64,000 nucleotides of DNA from Candidatus Helarchaeota archaeon (GTDB taxonomy: Archaea; Asgardarchaeota; Lokiarchaeia; Helarchaeales; RDOG01): the NCBI GenBank assembly GCA_029838215.1, contig JALGVI010000012.1:1-64000 (forward strand). Direction: 5' to 3'. The notes beneath the pieces are model-generated. The model was not told the DNA's origin. It worked only from the letters and a program-made list of their open reading frames with translations, and did no database searches. Of this stretch, positions 18,500 to 27,209 are shown in pieces (positions within the stretch are counted from its first letter, which is position 1; each line of letters opens with the position of its first letter). The translations under genes were made by a program, and so were the position numbers.

Positions 18500-18955
18500 T
18501 TGACCATCTCGAACGATCCTCTTGAAGAATTGGTACAACTCATCAAGAACTTAAAAACATTTACAAACGTGGATACGGATCCGATTCAGAATAAACTCAA
18601 CATATTGATGAGGGACATATATGATCTCATCGTGGGGCTAGAGAGCCTTAGCAGGAAAAAACGTCTTGCGATTTTAAAACTTGCTCATTTATTTCCTGAA
18701 ACCCTTACAACAGTTGAACTCCGAAAGATAATGGAATATTCTAATAGGACATCATTATCTTACGTTCGCCAAGAACTGAAAGATCTCGAAGTTGCACAAC
18801 TCATTACGGTAAAAAAGTATAGAGACAAGAAACTACCTTTTCAAATTCAAATCAATCACCAGCACCGTTTGATGAGAATATTGCTCTCTTTGATTCGATC
18901 ATACGGATCTTCATATCGTGAAATGATCAAGGAGATGGTAGATAGAAATGACTGA
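18500..18955 (+). CDS. Winged-helix transcription-regulator-like protein
   Basis: A 151-residue protein with a TTG start. The middle (about 50-125) has the helix-turn-helix pattern KKRLAILKLAHLFPETLTTV, RKIMEYSNRTSLSYVRQELK and a wing-like LITVKKYRDKKLPFQIQIN. This is typical of ArsR/MarR-like winged helices with an N-terminal helix. The stop overlaps the start of the next gene by 8 bases, so the two are translated together. The partner is a two-helix membrane protein, hinting at a membrane-linked regulatory pair. Target genes are unknown. Confidence 0.65.
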   Translation: MTISNDPLEELVQLIKNLKTFTNVDTDPIQNKLNILMRDIYDLIVGLESLSRKKRLAILKLAHLFPETLTTVELRKIMEYSNRTSLSYVRQELKDLEVAQLITVKKYRDKKLPFQIQINHQHRLMRILLSLIRSYGSSYREMIKEMVDRND

Positions 18956-19730
18956 TAATGACACGCAAGACATTGACTATGATGCGGAAATTGAAGAATT
19001 TCCAAAAAAGGTCAAGACATACTTATGGTTTAGATGCATTGCAATTTACGTTGCAGTCATAGTAGGGACTTATTTATTATCAATTTTGACTCTATCAACC
19101 ATAAATTTGGTCATTAATGGCATAATTACGGTCTTGGTCCCACCACCGTGGGATTTTCCTCCACGAATCGTCCAGCACATTGTCAATTTCTGGGCTCTAA
19201 TCATAGTCATTCCAGTTTCGATTATAGGGATGAATCTATTCTTGCAATGGTGGAGCCGTTTTTATCCCATTCCATACGTGTTGTTGGATCGAGTTCAGAG
19301 GGCAGGATTCATATTAAAACGCCCTCGACTATTGTTCTTCTTTCGGCGAACCAGGGTTTGTCTTCCTAAGAAGGATTCATATTTCAAGGTCGGAGTTCGC
19401 GTGAGATATTTTCCTTTCATGGAGTTGAAATACGGATGCAAGATCACGATCATTTCAAAGGCACTTTGCGACGTGAATGATTCTGTATTGTTTAATTTGG
19501 TTAAAAAAATCGCAGAAAAGAACTTCATTTCATTTGAGCACGAAAAAGAAGTTCGCAAAGAAGATGGAAGAATAAAAATTCGAAAGAAAAAAGGAATGGT
19601 ACGATTTAAAGCCGTATGTAATCCCGAAGAAGCCATTAGCCAGATGATGCAAATGGGTAAGGCAATTCGTGAGTTTGAAGACGCAAAAATTCGTCTCGTT
19701 GAAATGGCATTGGGAAATGGCCAGATTTAG
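18948..19730 (+). CDS. Two-helix membrane protein with basic cytoplasmic tail, unknown
   Basis: A 260-residue protein. Two hydrophobic helices lie at about 27-60 and 78-105. A long soluble part rich in Lys and Arg follows, with RRTRVCLPKKD and KIRKKKGMVRFK, and probably folds as alpha/beta. No family is recognised. It overlaps the preceding winged-helix gene and converges with adenylate kinase, sharing 4 bases at the stop codons. The basic tail could bind nucleic acid or lipid head groups, but nothing specific shows this. Confidence 0.65.
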   Translation: MTDNDTQDIDYDAEIEEFPKKVKTYLWFRCIAIYVAVIVGTYLLSILTLSTINLVINGIITVLVPPPWDFPPRIVQHIVNFWALIIVIPVSIIGMNLFLQWWSRFYPIPYVLLDRVQRAGFILKRPRLLFFFRRTRVCLPKKDSYFKVGVRVRYFPFMELKYGCKITIISKALCDVNDSVLFNLVKKIAEKNFISFEHEKEVRKEDGRIKIRKKKGMVRFKAVCNPEEAISQMMQMGKAIREFEDAKIRLVEMALGNGQI

Positions 19731-20353
19731 GATAATGCAGTTATAATGTCATTGAAAATCTCATCGAACGAACGGTTGGCATCAATATTCCTCAATAACT
19801 TCTTCTCATTATAATATTCTATTAGCGGTGCAGTCTTTTCTTTATAAGTCTCGATCCGTGCTTTTACCGTTTCAGCAGTATCGTCTTTCCGCAAGATTAA
19901 TTTCGTTCCGCAGTTATCGCAGATGCCTTCCTTTTTCGGAGGGTTGAATTCAACATGAAATACGCTACCACAGTTCGGACAACTTCTGCGACCAACCGAA
20001 CGTCTTACCAATGCTTGAGTATCAACGTCCAAATTGATGACAATGTCGATTGTCGTGAAGTCTTCGAGTTTTTCGGCCTGCGTTGTAGTTCTCGGGAAAC
20101 CATCCAAGATGAACCCATTTTTACAATCCGGTTTGTTCAATCTTTCTCGAACCAGATTAATGACCAAGTCATCCGGTACCAATTTTCCTGCAGTCATGTA
20201 GCTTTCTGCTTCAATTCCAAGTTTTGTCCTGTCTTTAACGGCTTTGCGTAGCAAGTCCCCCGTTGATATTTGAGGAATATTATATTTTTCAACGAGTTTC
20301 TTGGCATTGGTTCCCTTTCCAGCTCCTGGAGCTCCTAACAATATGATTTTCAT
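19727..20353 (-). CDS. adk: Adenylate kinase, zinc-LID form
   Basis: A 208-residue enzyme that interconverts AMP + ATP and 2 ADP. The P-loop GAPGAGKGTNAKKL is at residues 7-20, followed by ISTGDLLRKAV in the AMP-binding region and GFILDGFPRTTTQA near 85. The LID carries four cysteines in CPNCGS...CDNCGTK near 130-150, as in zinc-bearing long adenylate kinases of bacteria. Many archaea use a different short trimeric form, so this is the bacterial/eukaryotic-type enzyme. Length and motifs are complete. Confidence 0.95.
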   Translation of the reverse strand: MKIILLGAPGAGKGTNAKKLVEKYNIPQISTGDLLRKAVKDRTKLGIEAESYMTAGKLVPDDLVINLVRERLNKPDCKNGFILDGFPRTTTQAEKLEDFTTIDIVINLDVDTQALVRRSVGRRSCPNCGSVFHVEFNPPKKEGICDNCGTKLILRKDDTAETVKARIETYKEKTAPLIEYYNEKKLLRNIDANRSFDEIFNDIITALS

Positions 20354-20432
20354 GAAATCACGTCTTTTTTAAATTAGATGCTAATGACTAATGAGTAAAA
20401 TCTATTAAAAAAAAATTCTATTGTGGAATTTG

Positions 20433-21644
20433 ATGGTTGAAGATTGGGCTTTTAAAGAAGCCGACACGAAATATCTCACTCACGGTTTGCATTACTATCC
20501 GGCAAGAATGATTCCTCAAATAGCCAAGCGATTATTATTTCGATATTCCAATCCCGGAGACTTAGTTTTAGATCCGTTCGTTGGGAGCGGCACGACATTG
20601 GTTGAAGCTCGACTCTCAGGTCGAAATTCCATTGGTATCGATGTCAACCCATTTTCGGCATTATTAGCAACCGTAAAATCCACCCCAATCTCGGGAGATT
20701 TTAGACTTCAAGAAATGATTGCAGCCTTGCCAGAGATGCTTTCCAAGTATGATGAAGTGGATTACGTGCAGTATTACCCCAATCTAAAAAACGTGAATGA
20801 ATGGATGGAAAAATGGTTTCCCGTTTCGGTGATAAAACATATTTTGATAATAAAAAAAATGCTTTTTGACTTTAATAAACACGAATCAGATGCAATGCAA
20901 GACTTTTATAAAATAATGTTCTCCAAATTGATTCTGGATCTATTTAAAGGCAAGTTTGATGGAAGCTCAACGCACGTTAAAAAGAAACATTCCAATAACA
21001 TCCCTGATCCTTTTTCATTATTCGAAAAGAATGTTCGAAATGGCATTAGAGCAGTTCAAGAGTTTTCAGAACGAGTCCAACCATCTTCCTGTATCGTGCA
21101 TCACGCGGATTTCATGGAAATTGAACCTGAAAAATTACAAGGGATCAACCTGATCATGACTTCTCCTCCTTATGGAGAAGAAAGAAGTACGATAGGTTAC
21201 AGCCGGTGGACTAAATTCTTCCTTTATTGGCTTGATTATACTCAAGAAAATGTACTCTCTTGGAGAAAAAAGACCTTGGGCGGTAAGGGGCGAAATGAAT
21301 CCAGTCTAGAATCAGCCACGCTGAATAAAAATTTGACAATTCTGGAAAGAAAGGATGTAAAACATAGAAAAATCGTCAGATCTTTTTTCCACGATTATTC
21401 AGACTGCTTGAAAAAAATGGCAAGTCTCTTAGAAACAGATAGTTACTGTTGCATTGTCTGTGGCAACCGTCGCGTGGCAGGTGTTTACTTTCCAATGGAT
21501 AAAATCACTGCTGAGTTGGCAAGTCCTGATTTCATCTTGGAGACACTACATCATCGAGACATTCCTACAAAAACAATCCCGTGGGAGGGCATCTCGGGAA
21601 AAACAATGAAAAGAGAAAACATCATCATACTAAAACGAAAATAG
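20433..21644 (+). CDS. Site-specific DNA methyltransferase (amino-methylating, TSPPY type)
   Basis: A protein of about 403 residues; a TTG 12 bases upstream of the chosen ATG is an alternative start. SAM-binding motif I is DLVLDPFVGSGTTLVEARL near residues 45-60, and the catalytic motif IV is MTSPPYGEE near 245. TSPPY is typical of N4-cytosine methylases, though N6-adenine activity cannot be excluded. The N-terminal phrase THGLHYYPARMIPQIAKRL is common in methylases of phages and archaea. No endonuclease gene is next to it, so it is solitary: an orphan methylase or remnant of a restriction system. Confidence 0.85.
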   Translation: MVEDWAFKEADTKYLTHGLHYYPARMIPQIAKRLLFRYSNPGDLVLDPFVGSGTTLVEARLSGRNSIGIDVNPFSALLATVKSTPISGDFRLQEMIAALPEMLSKYDEVDYVQYYPNLKNVNEWMEKWFPVSVIKHILIIKKMLFDFNKHESDAMQDFYKIMFSKLILDLFKGKFDGSSTHVKKKHSNNIPDPFSLFEKNVRNGIRAVQEFSERVQPSSCIVHHADFMEIEPEKLQGINLIMTSPPYGEERSTIGYSRWTKFFLYWLDYTQENVLSWRKKTLGGKGRNESSLESATLNKNLTILERKDVKHRKIVRSFFHDYSDCLKKMASLLETDSYCCIVCGNRRVAGVYFPMDKITAELASPDFILETLHHRDIPTKTIPWEGISGKTMKRENIIILKRK

Positions 21645-21648
21645 AAAA

Positions 21649-22317
21649 TCAGGAGATTTTACGAACTAATTTTACCCAGCCTTTTTTCTGATACTTTCTT
21701 ATCACCTGATTGACGAATATTCGTGTCTGATTCGTTTCATCGACAATTTCGTCAACAGAATGGTTTCCATCACAAAACTGAAGAATTTGAGATTCCCGGA
21801 TTGGAAACTTTTCTTTCCCTGTAAGTCTTTTTGTCAATGTAGGAACTATTTCAAGTCCTGACTTTCCTGCACTCGGTTTTTTCTGCGTTTCAACCAAGCT
21901 ACTTTGACTTGGCACGGGTACTGGCAAGTCTCCGATAAGTTCATCAATAAGTGCACCATATTTGGGAATGGCACTCTTAAAACTCAATAATTGACCTAAA
22001 GCACCCTTTTTGCAGTAGATTATGACCATGCTTTTTTCTGAAGTCTTAAAAAAAGCCATCGTCTTTCCGCCAATGGGCATCGAGTGGTCTTGAATATTCA
22101 AATGCCCAAAATTGCTTTTAATGAAATTGGTTATAAATTCGGAATATTCGTCCAAATCAGAATCCTGATAAATTTGCTCACCCAAAGCATTATAAATTCC
22201 AATATATGGTCGTGATAACAAAGATGGTCTTAAATCTGCAACGATCTTTTTCGATATTTCGTAAGCATTCTGGTTCATGCTCAGACCGACTCCATTTCTT
22301 GATATTGAAATATCCAA
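21649..22317 (-). CDS. Roadblock/LC7-like domain fused to winged helix
   Basis: A 222-residue protein with two parts. Residues about 20-125 follow the roadblock/LC7 pattern: a strand-helix-strand core with YIGIYNALGEQIYQDSD, then IGGKTMAFFKTSEKSMVIIY. Residues about 170-222 form a winged helix containing ILQFCDGNHSVDEIVDETN and RKYQKKGWVKL. A Pro/Ser-rich linker joins them. In Asgard archaea roadblock proteins are thought to regulate small Ras-like GTPases. The fused DNA-binding-like domain suggests a link from that signalling to transcription or to another macromolecule. Function is inferred. Confidence 0.6.
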   Translation of the reverse strand: MDISISRNGVGLSMNQNAYEISKKIVADLRPSLLSRPYIGIYNALGEQIYQDSDLDEYSEFITNFIKSNFGHLNIQDHSMPIGGKTMAFFKTSEKSMVIIYCKKGALGQLLSFKSAIPKYGALIDELIGDLPVPVPSQSSLVETQKKPSAGKSGLEIVPTLTKRLTGKEKFPIRESQILQFCDGNHSVDEIVDETNQTRIFVNQVIRKYQKKGWVKLVRKIS

Positions 22318-22512
22318 GATCGATTCTCAATGATTCATGTTTGAGATTTTCTTCGCTCGGATCTTGACAATATCAGATCTTTACATGAAGGAATTATTAA
22401 ATAGCTCCCATACCGAGTCATTAAATCCAAAGAACAAAAATTAAAATACAGGATTGACTTAAGAAATTGAAAATAAAAATAACCTAAATCTCCTAAAAAG
22501 AGGCTCTGAACG

Positions 22513-23256
22513 TTGATTGAAATCGTCATGATCGATGAATTTAAGGATATCGATTTTACCGGGAAGATTTTTATTACTGGCTTCCACGGCGTTGGTGCCA
22601 CGGGCTATATAACGATACGACACATGGTAGATAATCTACCTGTTGAGAAAATTGGATATCTCATTCCGGATTTCTTGCCTGGCTTTGTATCAATTGAAAA
22701 TGAACGCCTCTCCTTGCCATTTGAGTTTTATCTCATGAAGGATTATGTTTTCTTCTTGCCGCGATCACAACCTGGGCAAAGTGAAGTCAATGAATTCATT
22801 CGGGTGATCGCAGAATTCGTGATTGAGAAAGGATTTAAGGAAAGCATGTTAATTGGTGGACTTGATAATAAATTTCAAACCGAAGATGACGTGTTAAAGA
22901 CAGTTCCAACGAGACCCTTCTTGGATCAAGCGAAAAATATGGGGCCCCTTCTTGATAAAGGGCTTTACGTAACGGGTCCTTTGGCTTTACTTCTTGAACT
23001 ATTTGAGTTGAAGAATTTTCCCGCGTGTGCAATTTTACCGTATGCAGAACGTGAACGACCTGATCCGAGGGCTGCTGCAGTAGCCATCAAGGCAATAGAC
23101 GAACATTACAATAATGACCTAAACGTTGAAATCGAAGACCTTTATAAAGATGCCAAGCGAATAGAAGAAGAAATCGAAAACATCCTATCTCAAGAACGCG
23201 AACTCGAAAAGGGCGAGAAACCGTTAGAACCGGGATCTCGTGGAATGTACGTCTAA
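22513..23256 (+). CDS. PAC2-family protein (proteasome-assembly-chaperone-like)
   Basis: A 247-residue protein of the archaeal PAC2 family. ITGFHGVGATGYITIRHMVD near residues 20-38 is the family hallmark (EGFPGVGLVG in many members). It is followed by a Rossmann-like core with MLIGGLDNKFQTEDD and a C-terminal charged helix with EIEDLYKDAKRIEEEIEN. The eukaryotic relative helps assemble the 20S proteasome alpha ring; archaeal members are abundant but biochemically unclear. The frame opens at TTG; the ATG five codons later is an alternative. Confidence 0.8.
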   Translation: MIEIVMIDEFKDIDFTGKIFITGFHGVGATGYITIRHMVDNLPVEKIGYLIPDFLPGFVSIENERLSLPFEFYLMKDYVFFLPRSQPGQSEVNEFIRVIAEFVIEKGFKESMLIGGLDNKFQTEDDVLKTVPTRPFLDQAKNMGPLLDKGLYVTGPLALLLELFELKNFPACAILPYAERERPDPRAAAVAIKAIDEHYNNDLNVEIEDLYKDAKRIEEEIENILSQERELEKGEKPLEPGSRGMYV

Positions 23257-23261
23257 TAAAT

Positions 23262-23290
23262 CCGATTTTTTTCCATTTTATTTTTTGTAA
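23262..23290 (+). terminator. T-rich terminator after the PAC2 gene
   Basis: T tracts (ATTTTTTT, ATTTTATTTTTTG) lie just after the stop of the PAC2-family gene and before the promoter of the first pyruvate kinase gene. This is the usual archaeal termination signal. Confidence 0.4.
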
Positions 23291-23360
23291 AAACCGCTTG
23301 ATTCTTTTAAGTGATGCCTTTATATTGTTTTTAATGAGAATTTCTTACCGGTGACGATTC

Positions 23361-24824
23361 ATGCTTGAAGAAGGAGAAAAACACGAAGCTCGAACCAAAA
23401 TAATGGCAACAATTGGTCCTAGCTCTGAGTCCGAAGAGCGCATCAGGCAATTGATTAATGCAGGCACGGATATATTCCGCCTGAACTTTTCACATGGGAC
23501 ACATGAATGGCACGAAACAATTTTCAGGCGTATAAGGAAGGTGGCACCTCAAGTTCCCATTCTTTTTGATATATCGGGACCAAAAATCCGTGTTGGAAGT
23601 ATGAAGAGTAAATATCTCTTGCATAGAGGTCAACAATTCACGTTAACATCTAGAGAAATCATCGGAAACGATCAAATTGTTACCGTAAATTATCCCGCGC
23701 TTCCGAACGAAGTCGATTCGGGAGACATGATTTTCATTAATGATGGTGTCATCGCCTTGAAAGTCCTTGGGACCGATGGTGAAGATATAAAGTGTGAGGT
23801 CATTGCAGGTGGTCCCATATCTTCTCGAAAGGGAATCAACGTGCCTAAAGTGACACTATCCATTCGCGTGCCTACGGAAAAAGATAAAGATGACATTAAA
23901 TTGGCGACCGAGTTAGATGCAGATCTTCTTGCGGTTTCTTTTGTTGAAAATCTCGATGATTTGAATGCAGTCAAGACAGTAATCAAGGAGGCAGGCACTG
24001 AAATTCCTCTCATTGCCAAAATCGAGCGAGCCAATGCAATATTGAATTATTCACAAATTCTCAAGAATAGCTTTGGAATCATGGTAGCTCGGGGAGATCT
24101 TGGCGTGGAATTACCGACCGAGAACATACCAATGATCCAAAAGGATCTCATCCTCTCTTGCAACAAGGCGGGAAAGCCCGTGATCGTGGCAACTCAAATG
24201 TTAGAATCAATGACAATATCTCCAATTCCTACCCGCGCCGAGACAAATGACGTGTTTAATGCAGTTCTTGATGGAAGTGACTGCTTGATGCTGTCGGGTG
24301 AAACTGCAAGTGGAAGATACCCCGTTAAATCGGTTCAGATGATGCATAAAATTTGCGTGGCGGCAGAAAAATTATTGCAGACGGTAAAACGAAACCCGGA
24401 TCATTACGATTCCGTGGAAAAGAGTATTGAAGAAGTCCTTGGACACGCGGTTCATCGAATTATAAAGACTCTCAAGAAACGTGACTCGACGGTTCGCGCT
24501 ATTTTAGTTTCGACGCGATCCGGTAATTCAGCCCAAATGGTCGCGAAATATCGCCCAGAAATACCTATCATTGCGATAACGTTTGATGAGAAGGTTCTTC
24601 GTCGGTTAAGATTGATTTGGGGTGTCAAGCCATTGTTTCTCGATGTTCCTGAAACGATGGATCAGTTCTCTAAAAACTATAAAACCATCAGGCTCGCTTT
24701 AGAACGGAATTTGATTGATAAAGATGATATAATCCTCTTTGTTTCTGCTAGCTTCCTTGCTCCAAGAGCTAAAACCAGTACGATTTCGTTGTACAAAGTT
24801 AGCGATATTCAAGACATCGAATAA
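23361..24824 (+). CDS. pyk: Pyruvate kinase, first copy
   Basis: A 487-residue pyruvate kinase, which transfers phosphate from phosphoenolpyruvate to ADP. It begins TKIMATIGPSSES and has FRLNFSHGTHEWH, ISGPKIRVG, the lysine motif LIAKIERANAI near residues 220-230, MVARGDLGVELP for metal and substrate binding, and MLSGETASGRYP near 310. A B domain (residues about 75-165) and C-terminal domain are both present. GGTGA sits 7 bases before the ATG. It differs clearly in sequence from the second copy 60 bases downstream, so the duplication is old. Confidence 0.95.
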   Translation: MLEEGEKHEARTKIMATIGPSSESEERIRQLINAGTDIFRLNFSHGTHEWHETIFRRIRKVAPQVPILFDISGPKIRVGSMKSKYLLHRGQQFTLTSREIIGNDQIVTVNYPALPNEVDSGDMIFINDGVIALKVLGTDGEDIKCEVIAGGPISSRKGINVPKVTLSIRVPTEKDKDDIKLATELDADLLAVSFVENLDDLNAVKTVIKEAGTEIPLIAKIERANAILNYSQILKNSFGIMVARGDLGVELPTENIPMIQKDLILSCNKAGKPVIVATQMLESMTISPIPTRAETNDVFNAVLDGSDCLMLSGETASGRYPVKSVQMMHKICVAAEKLLQTVKRNPDHYDSVEKSIEEVLGHAVHRIIKTLKKRDSTVRAILVSTRSGNSAQMVAKYRPEIPIIAITFDEKVLRRLRLIWGVKPLFLDVPETMDQFSKNYKTIRLALERNLIDKDDIILFVSASFLAPRAKTSTISLYKVSDIQDIE

Positions 24825-24884
24825 GCTTTAAAAAGAGCTAGGCACGATTTTATATCATTTAATTTTTTAACGTGGTGAAGAAAC

Positions 24885-26354
24885 TTGGCGGAAAAAAAGA
24901 CGCGTTTTACAAAGTCAAAAATTGTTTGCACCATTGGACCTGCAACAAATCAATCAGACATGTTAAGAAAGATGATTGAAGCAGGAATGGATGTCGCTAG
25001 ATTAAATTTTTCTCACGGAACTCACGATGATCATCGCAAGGTCTTCGACCTTATCCGAGAGACATCCGATAAAATTGCCATTCTTTGTGACATTCAAGGT
25101 CCTAAAATTCGAGTTGGAATGATGAATGAAAACAAGCGTTTCATGTTAAAGAGAGGCCAAGAATACACCATCACGAACCGTGACATATTGGGTGATGATA
25201 AAATAATTTCAACGTCTTATAAATCCCTTCCAAAGGAAGTGAATTCCGGCGATTTTCTTTATGTAAATGACGGTATAATTGCTTTAAAAGTAAAATCAAT
25301 TGAAAATGAAGAAGATATCGTGTGCGAAGTCGTGGCTGGTGGAGAAATTTCATCGAGAAAAGGAATAAACATTCCCAAGGAAATCTCTGCTAAAGTGCCT
25401 ACTAAAAAAGATGTTGAAGATTTAAAATTTATTGCTTCTCTAGAGGCAGATTACGTGGCAGTCTCATTCGTGTCAAACACAAGTGACATTCACCGTGTTA
25501 AAGAGATTTTGGAAAGAGAAGGTGCAAACATACCGATCATCTCTAAAATTGAGCGACCAAACGCCGTCAAGAATATAGAATCAATAATTAAAGAATCTCA
25601 GGCAATCATGGTGGCCCGGGGAGATCTTGGCGTGGAACTAAATCCGTGGAAGGTTCCTGCCATTCAAAAAGAGATCATAAAAAAATGCAATAGGGCTGGA
25701 AAACCCGTCATTTGTGCCACTCAAGTGTTGGATTCGATGACGCAGAACCCCATCCCCACCAGGGCAGAAGCATCCGATTGCTTCAATGCAATTTATGAGG
25801 GAGCTGATGCCGTGATGCTTTCAGGGGAAACGTCCGTGGGTGATTATCCTTTGGAAACCATTGAAATGATGGAACGGATCATAAAAGAGGCAGAAACTGC
25901 AATGCCACACAGGGATCCTTCATATTATGACTCTCATTCCAGGGAATTAAGAAATCTGGAAATTCTCGGTCATCTCATCGCCACTTCGATTTTCCAGCTT
26001 GAAGAACGTGGTGAAGACCTGAATAAATTGTGTATTTTGGTGATTACTAACGAGTATGCAACCAGTGCTAATGTTTCTAAATATCGTCCACCCGTCCCAA
26101 TCCTTGTCGTGACATCGAATCAAAAACTATACCGGCAGCTATTCCTTCAGTGGGGAGTCGAAGCAATCCATTTACCGTTTTTTGCAGATGCCCTTACGAC
26201 AAATCTCATGGCAGTTGAAGAAGGTTACAAGGCAGGGTACTTAAGTCAAGGAGACAATATAATCATGATATCTGAGTCCGTAATCTCTAAGGAAGTAACG
26301 AATAACCTTGGCTTTTACAGCGTAGATGACATCTTAAGCTTCGGCAAGATTTGA
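24885..26354 (+). CDS. pyk: Pyruvate kinase, second copy
   Basis: A 489-residue pyruvate kinase with a TTG start, supported by GGTGA 7 bases upstream. The motifs are complete: SKIVCTIGPATNQ, ARLNFSHGTHDDH, IQGPKIRVG, IISKIERPNAV, MVARGDLGVELNPWK and MLSGETSVGDYP. The B-domain end reads SSRKGINIPKEISAKVPTKK, shorter than in copy 1. It follows copy 1 by 60 bases and may share its transcript. Divergence in the C-terminal effector domain suggests the two enzymes respond to different signals or work under different conditions, but this is inference. Confidence 0.95.
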   Translation: MAEKKTRFTKSKIVCTIGPATNQSDMLRKMIEAGMDVARLNFSHGTHDDHRKVFDLIRETSDKIAILCDIQGPKIRVGMMNENKRFMLKRGQEYTITNRDILGDDKIISTSYKSLPKEVNSGDFLYVNDGIIALKVKSIENEEDIVCEVVAGGEISSRKGINIPKEISAKVPTKKDVEDLKFIASLEADYVAVSFVSNTSDIHRVKEILEREGANIPIISKIERPNAVKNIESIIKESQAIMVARGDLGVELNPWKVPAIQKEIIKKCNRAGKPVICATQVLDSMTQNPIPTRAEASDCFNAIYEGADAVMLSGETSVGDYPLETIEMMERIIKEAETAMPHRDPSYYDSHSRELRNLEILGHLIATSIFQLEERGEDLNKLCILVITNEYATSANVSKYRPPVPILVVTSNQKLYRQLFLQWGVEAIHLPFFADALTTNLMAVEEGYKAGYLSQGDNIIMISESVISKEVTNNLGFYSVDDILSFGKI

Positions 26355-26363
26355 AACATTTTC

Positions 26364-26819
26364 TCAAGACCATTTTTTTAGATATTTTTTATAGCTTTCT
26401 ATCAAATTCTCCTCGTTTACTTCATCTCGTAGGGCTTTAATGATGAAAAGCGTTTGCATCAATTGAAACTCTTGACTTTTTAAGTCTGCAACGTTCAATT
26501 TACGGGACTGCATTTCAATCTGCTTCCGATAATCTTCCAAGTTAATATCCTTTCTGTCCAAAAATATGCCGATTCCAAAAGTAGCTGCGATTATCAGTGG
26601 AAATAAGATCATCAATAGCCATAAGTCTAGATTAAATGCCATCGTTACTAATGATATAGCACTCATTGTGGAAACAATTATGGAATAATACGTCTGTCCC
26701 ATCCTTAATCTGGAAAATTGTTGTCCAACAAATCTAGACTTATTTAAATTCGAATATCGTTCCTTTAACCTTAATATTTTCTTCGGTAATTTCATTAATT
26801 TCAGCTTTATTGGTTTCAT
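26364..26819 (-). CDS. Small two-helix membrane protein, unknown
   Basis: A 151-residue protein. A basic N-terminus (MKPIKLKLMKLPKKILRLKE) precedes two adjacent membrane helices at about 49-66 and 68-87, and a charged, probably helical C-terminal region follows. The gene converges with the second pyruvate kinase gene, 9 bases apart. No family recognised. Confidence 0.6.
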   Translation of the reverse strand: MKPIKLKLMKLPKKILRLKERYSNLNKSRFVGQQFSRLRMGQTYYSIIVSTMSAISLVTMAFNLDLWLLMILFPLIIAATFGIGIFLDRKDINLEDYRKQIEMQSRKLNVADLKSQEFQLMQTLFIIKALRDEVNEENLIESYKKYLKKWS

Positions 26820-26939
26820 TTTTAGTAGAGAAGGTTGTGCTTATTTTTCAAATATAAGTTATATTCCAAACTTATATATCAACCTTATGTAAAATAACTT
26901 TTATAAATCTTCAGTCCCAAATTTGCATCAGATGAGAGA

Positions 26940-27200
26940 ATGATGAAGTTAACAGAAACGGAAAAAAAGATTTTAAAGACAGTTGCTGAAGAGGCTCGCA
27001 CCACTCCGAAGTTAATTGCTAAAAAATTGAAATTATCCGAACAACATGTTCGAAATCTCGTTTCCAATCTTTATAGATTTGGTTTTTTAAAGCGCGTGAC
27101 GAGAGGATTATATGAACCAGTCATGTCAAAATATGAGGAATTCCGGCTACTCGGCGAAAAGGCAAGGAGCATTCACGCACGTTATGGAAAGAAAAAATGA
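26940..27200 (+). CDS. Small winged-helix DNA-binding protein
   Basis: An 86-residue protein that is essentially one winged helix: KKILKTVAEEARTTPKLIA, KKLKLSEQHVRNLVSNLYRF and the wing GFLKRVTRGLYEPV. It resembles MarR-like or GntR-like archaeal regulators of minimal size. An adjacent second ATG makes the start uncertain by one residue. It converges with the CorA-like gene. The regulated genes are unknown. Confidence 0.7.
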   Translation: MMKLTETEKKILKTVAEEARTTPKLIAKKLKLSEQHVRNLVSNLYRFGFLKRVTRGLYEPVMSKYEEFRLLGEKARSIHARYGKKK

Positions 27201-27209
27201 TTTGCGAAA

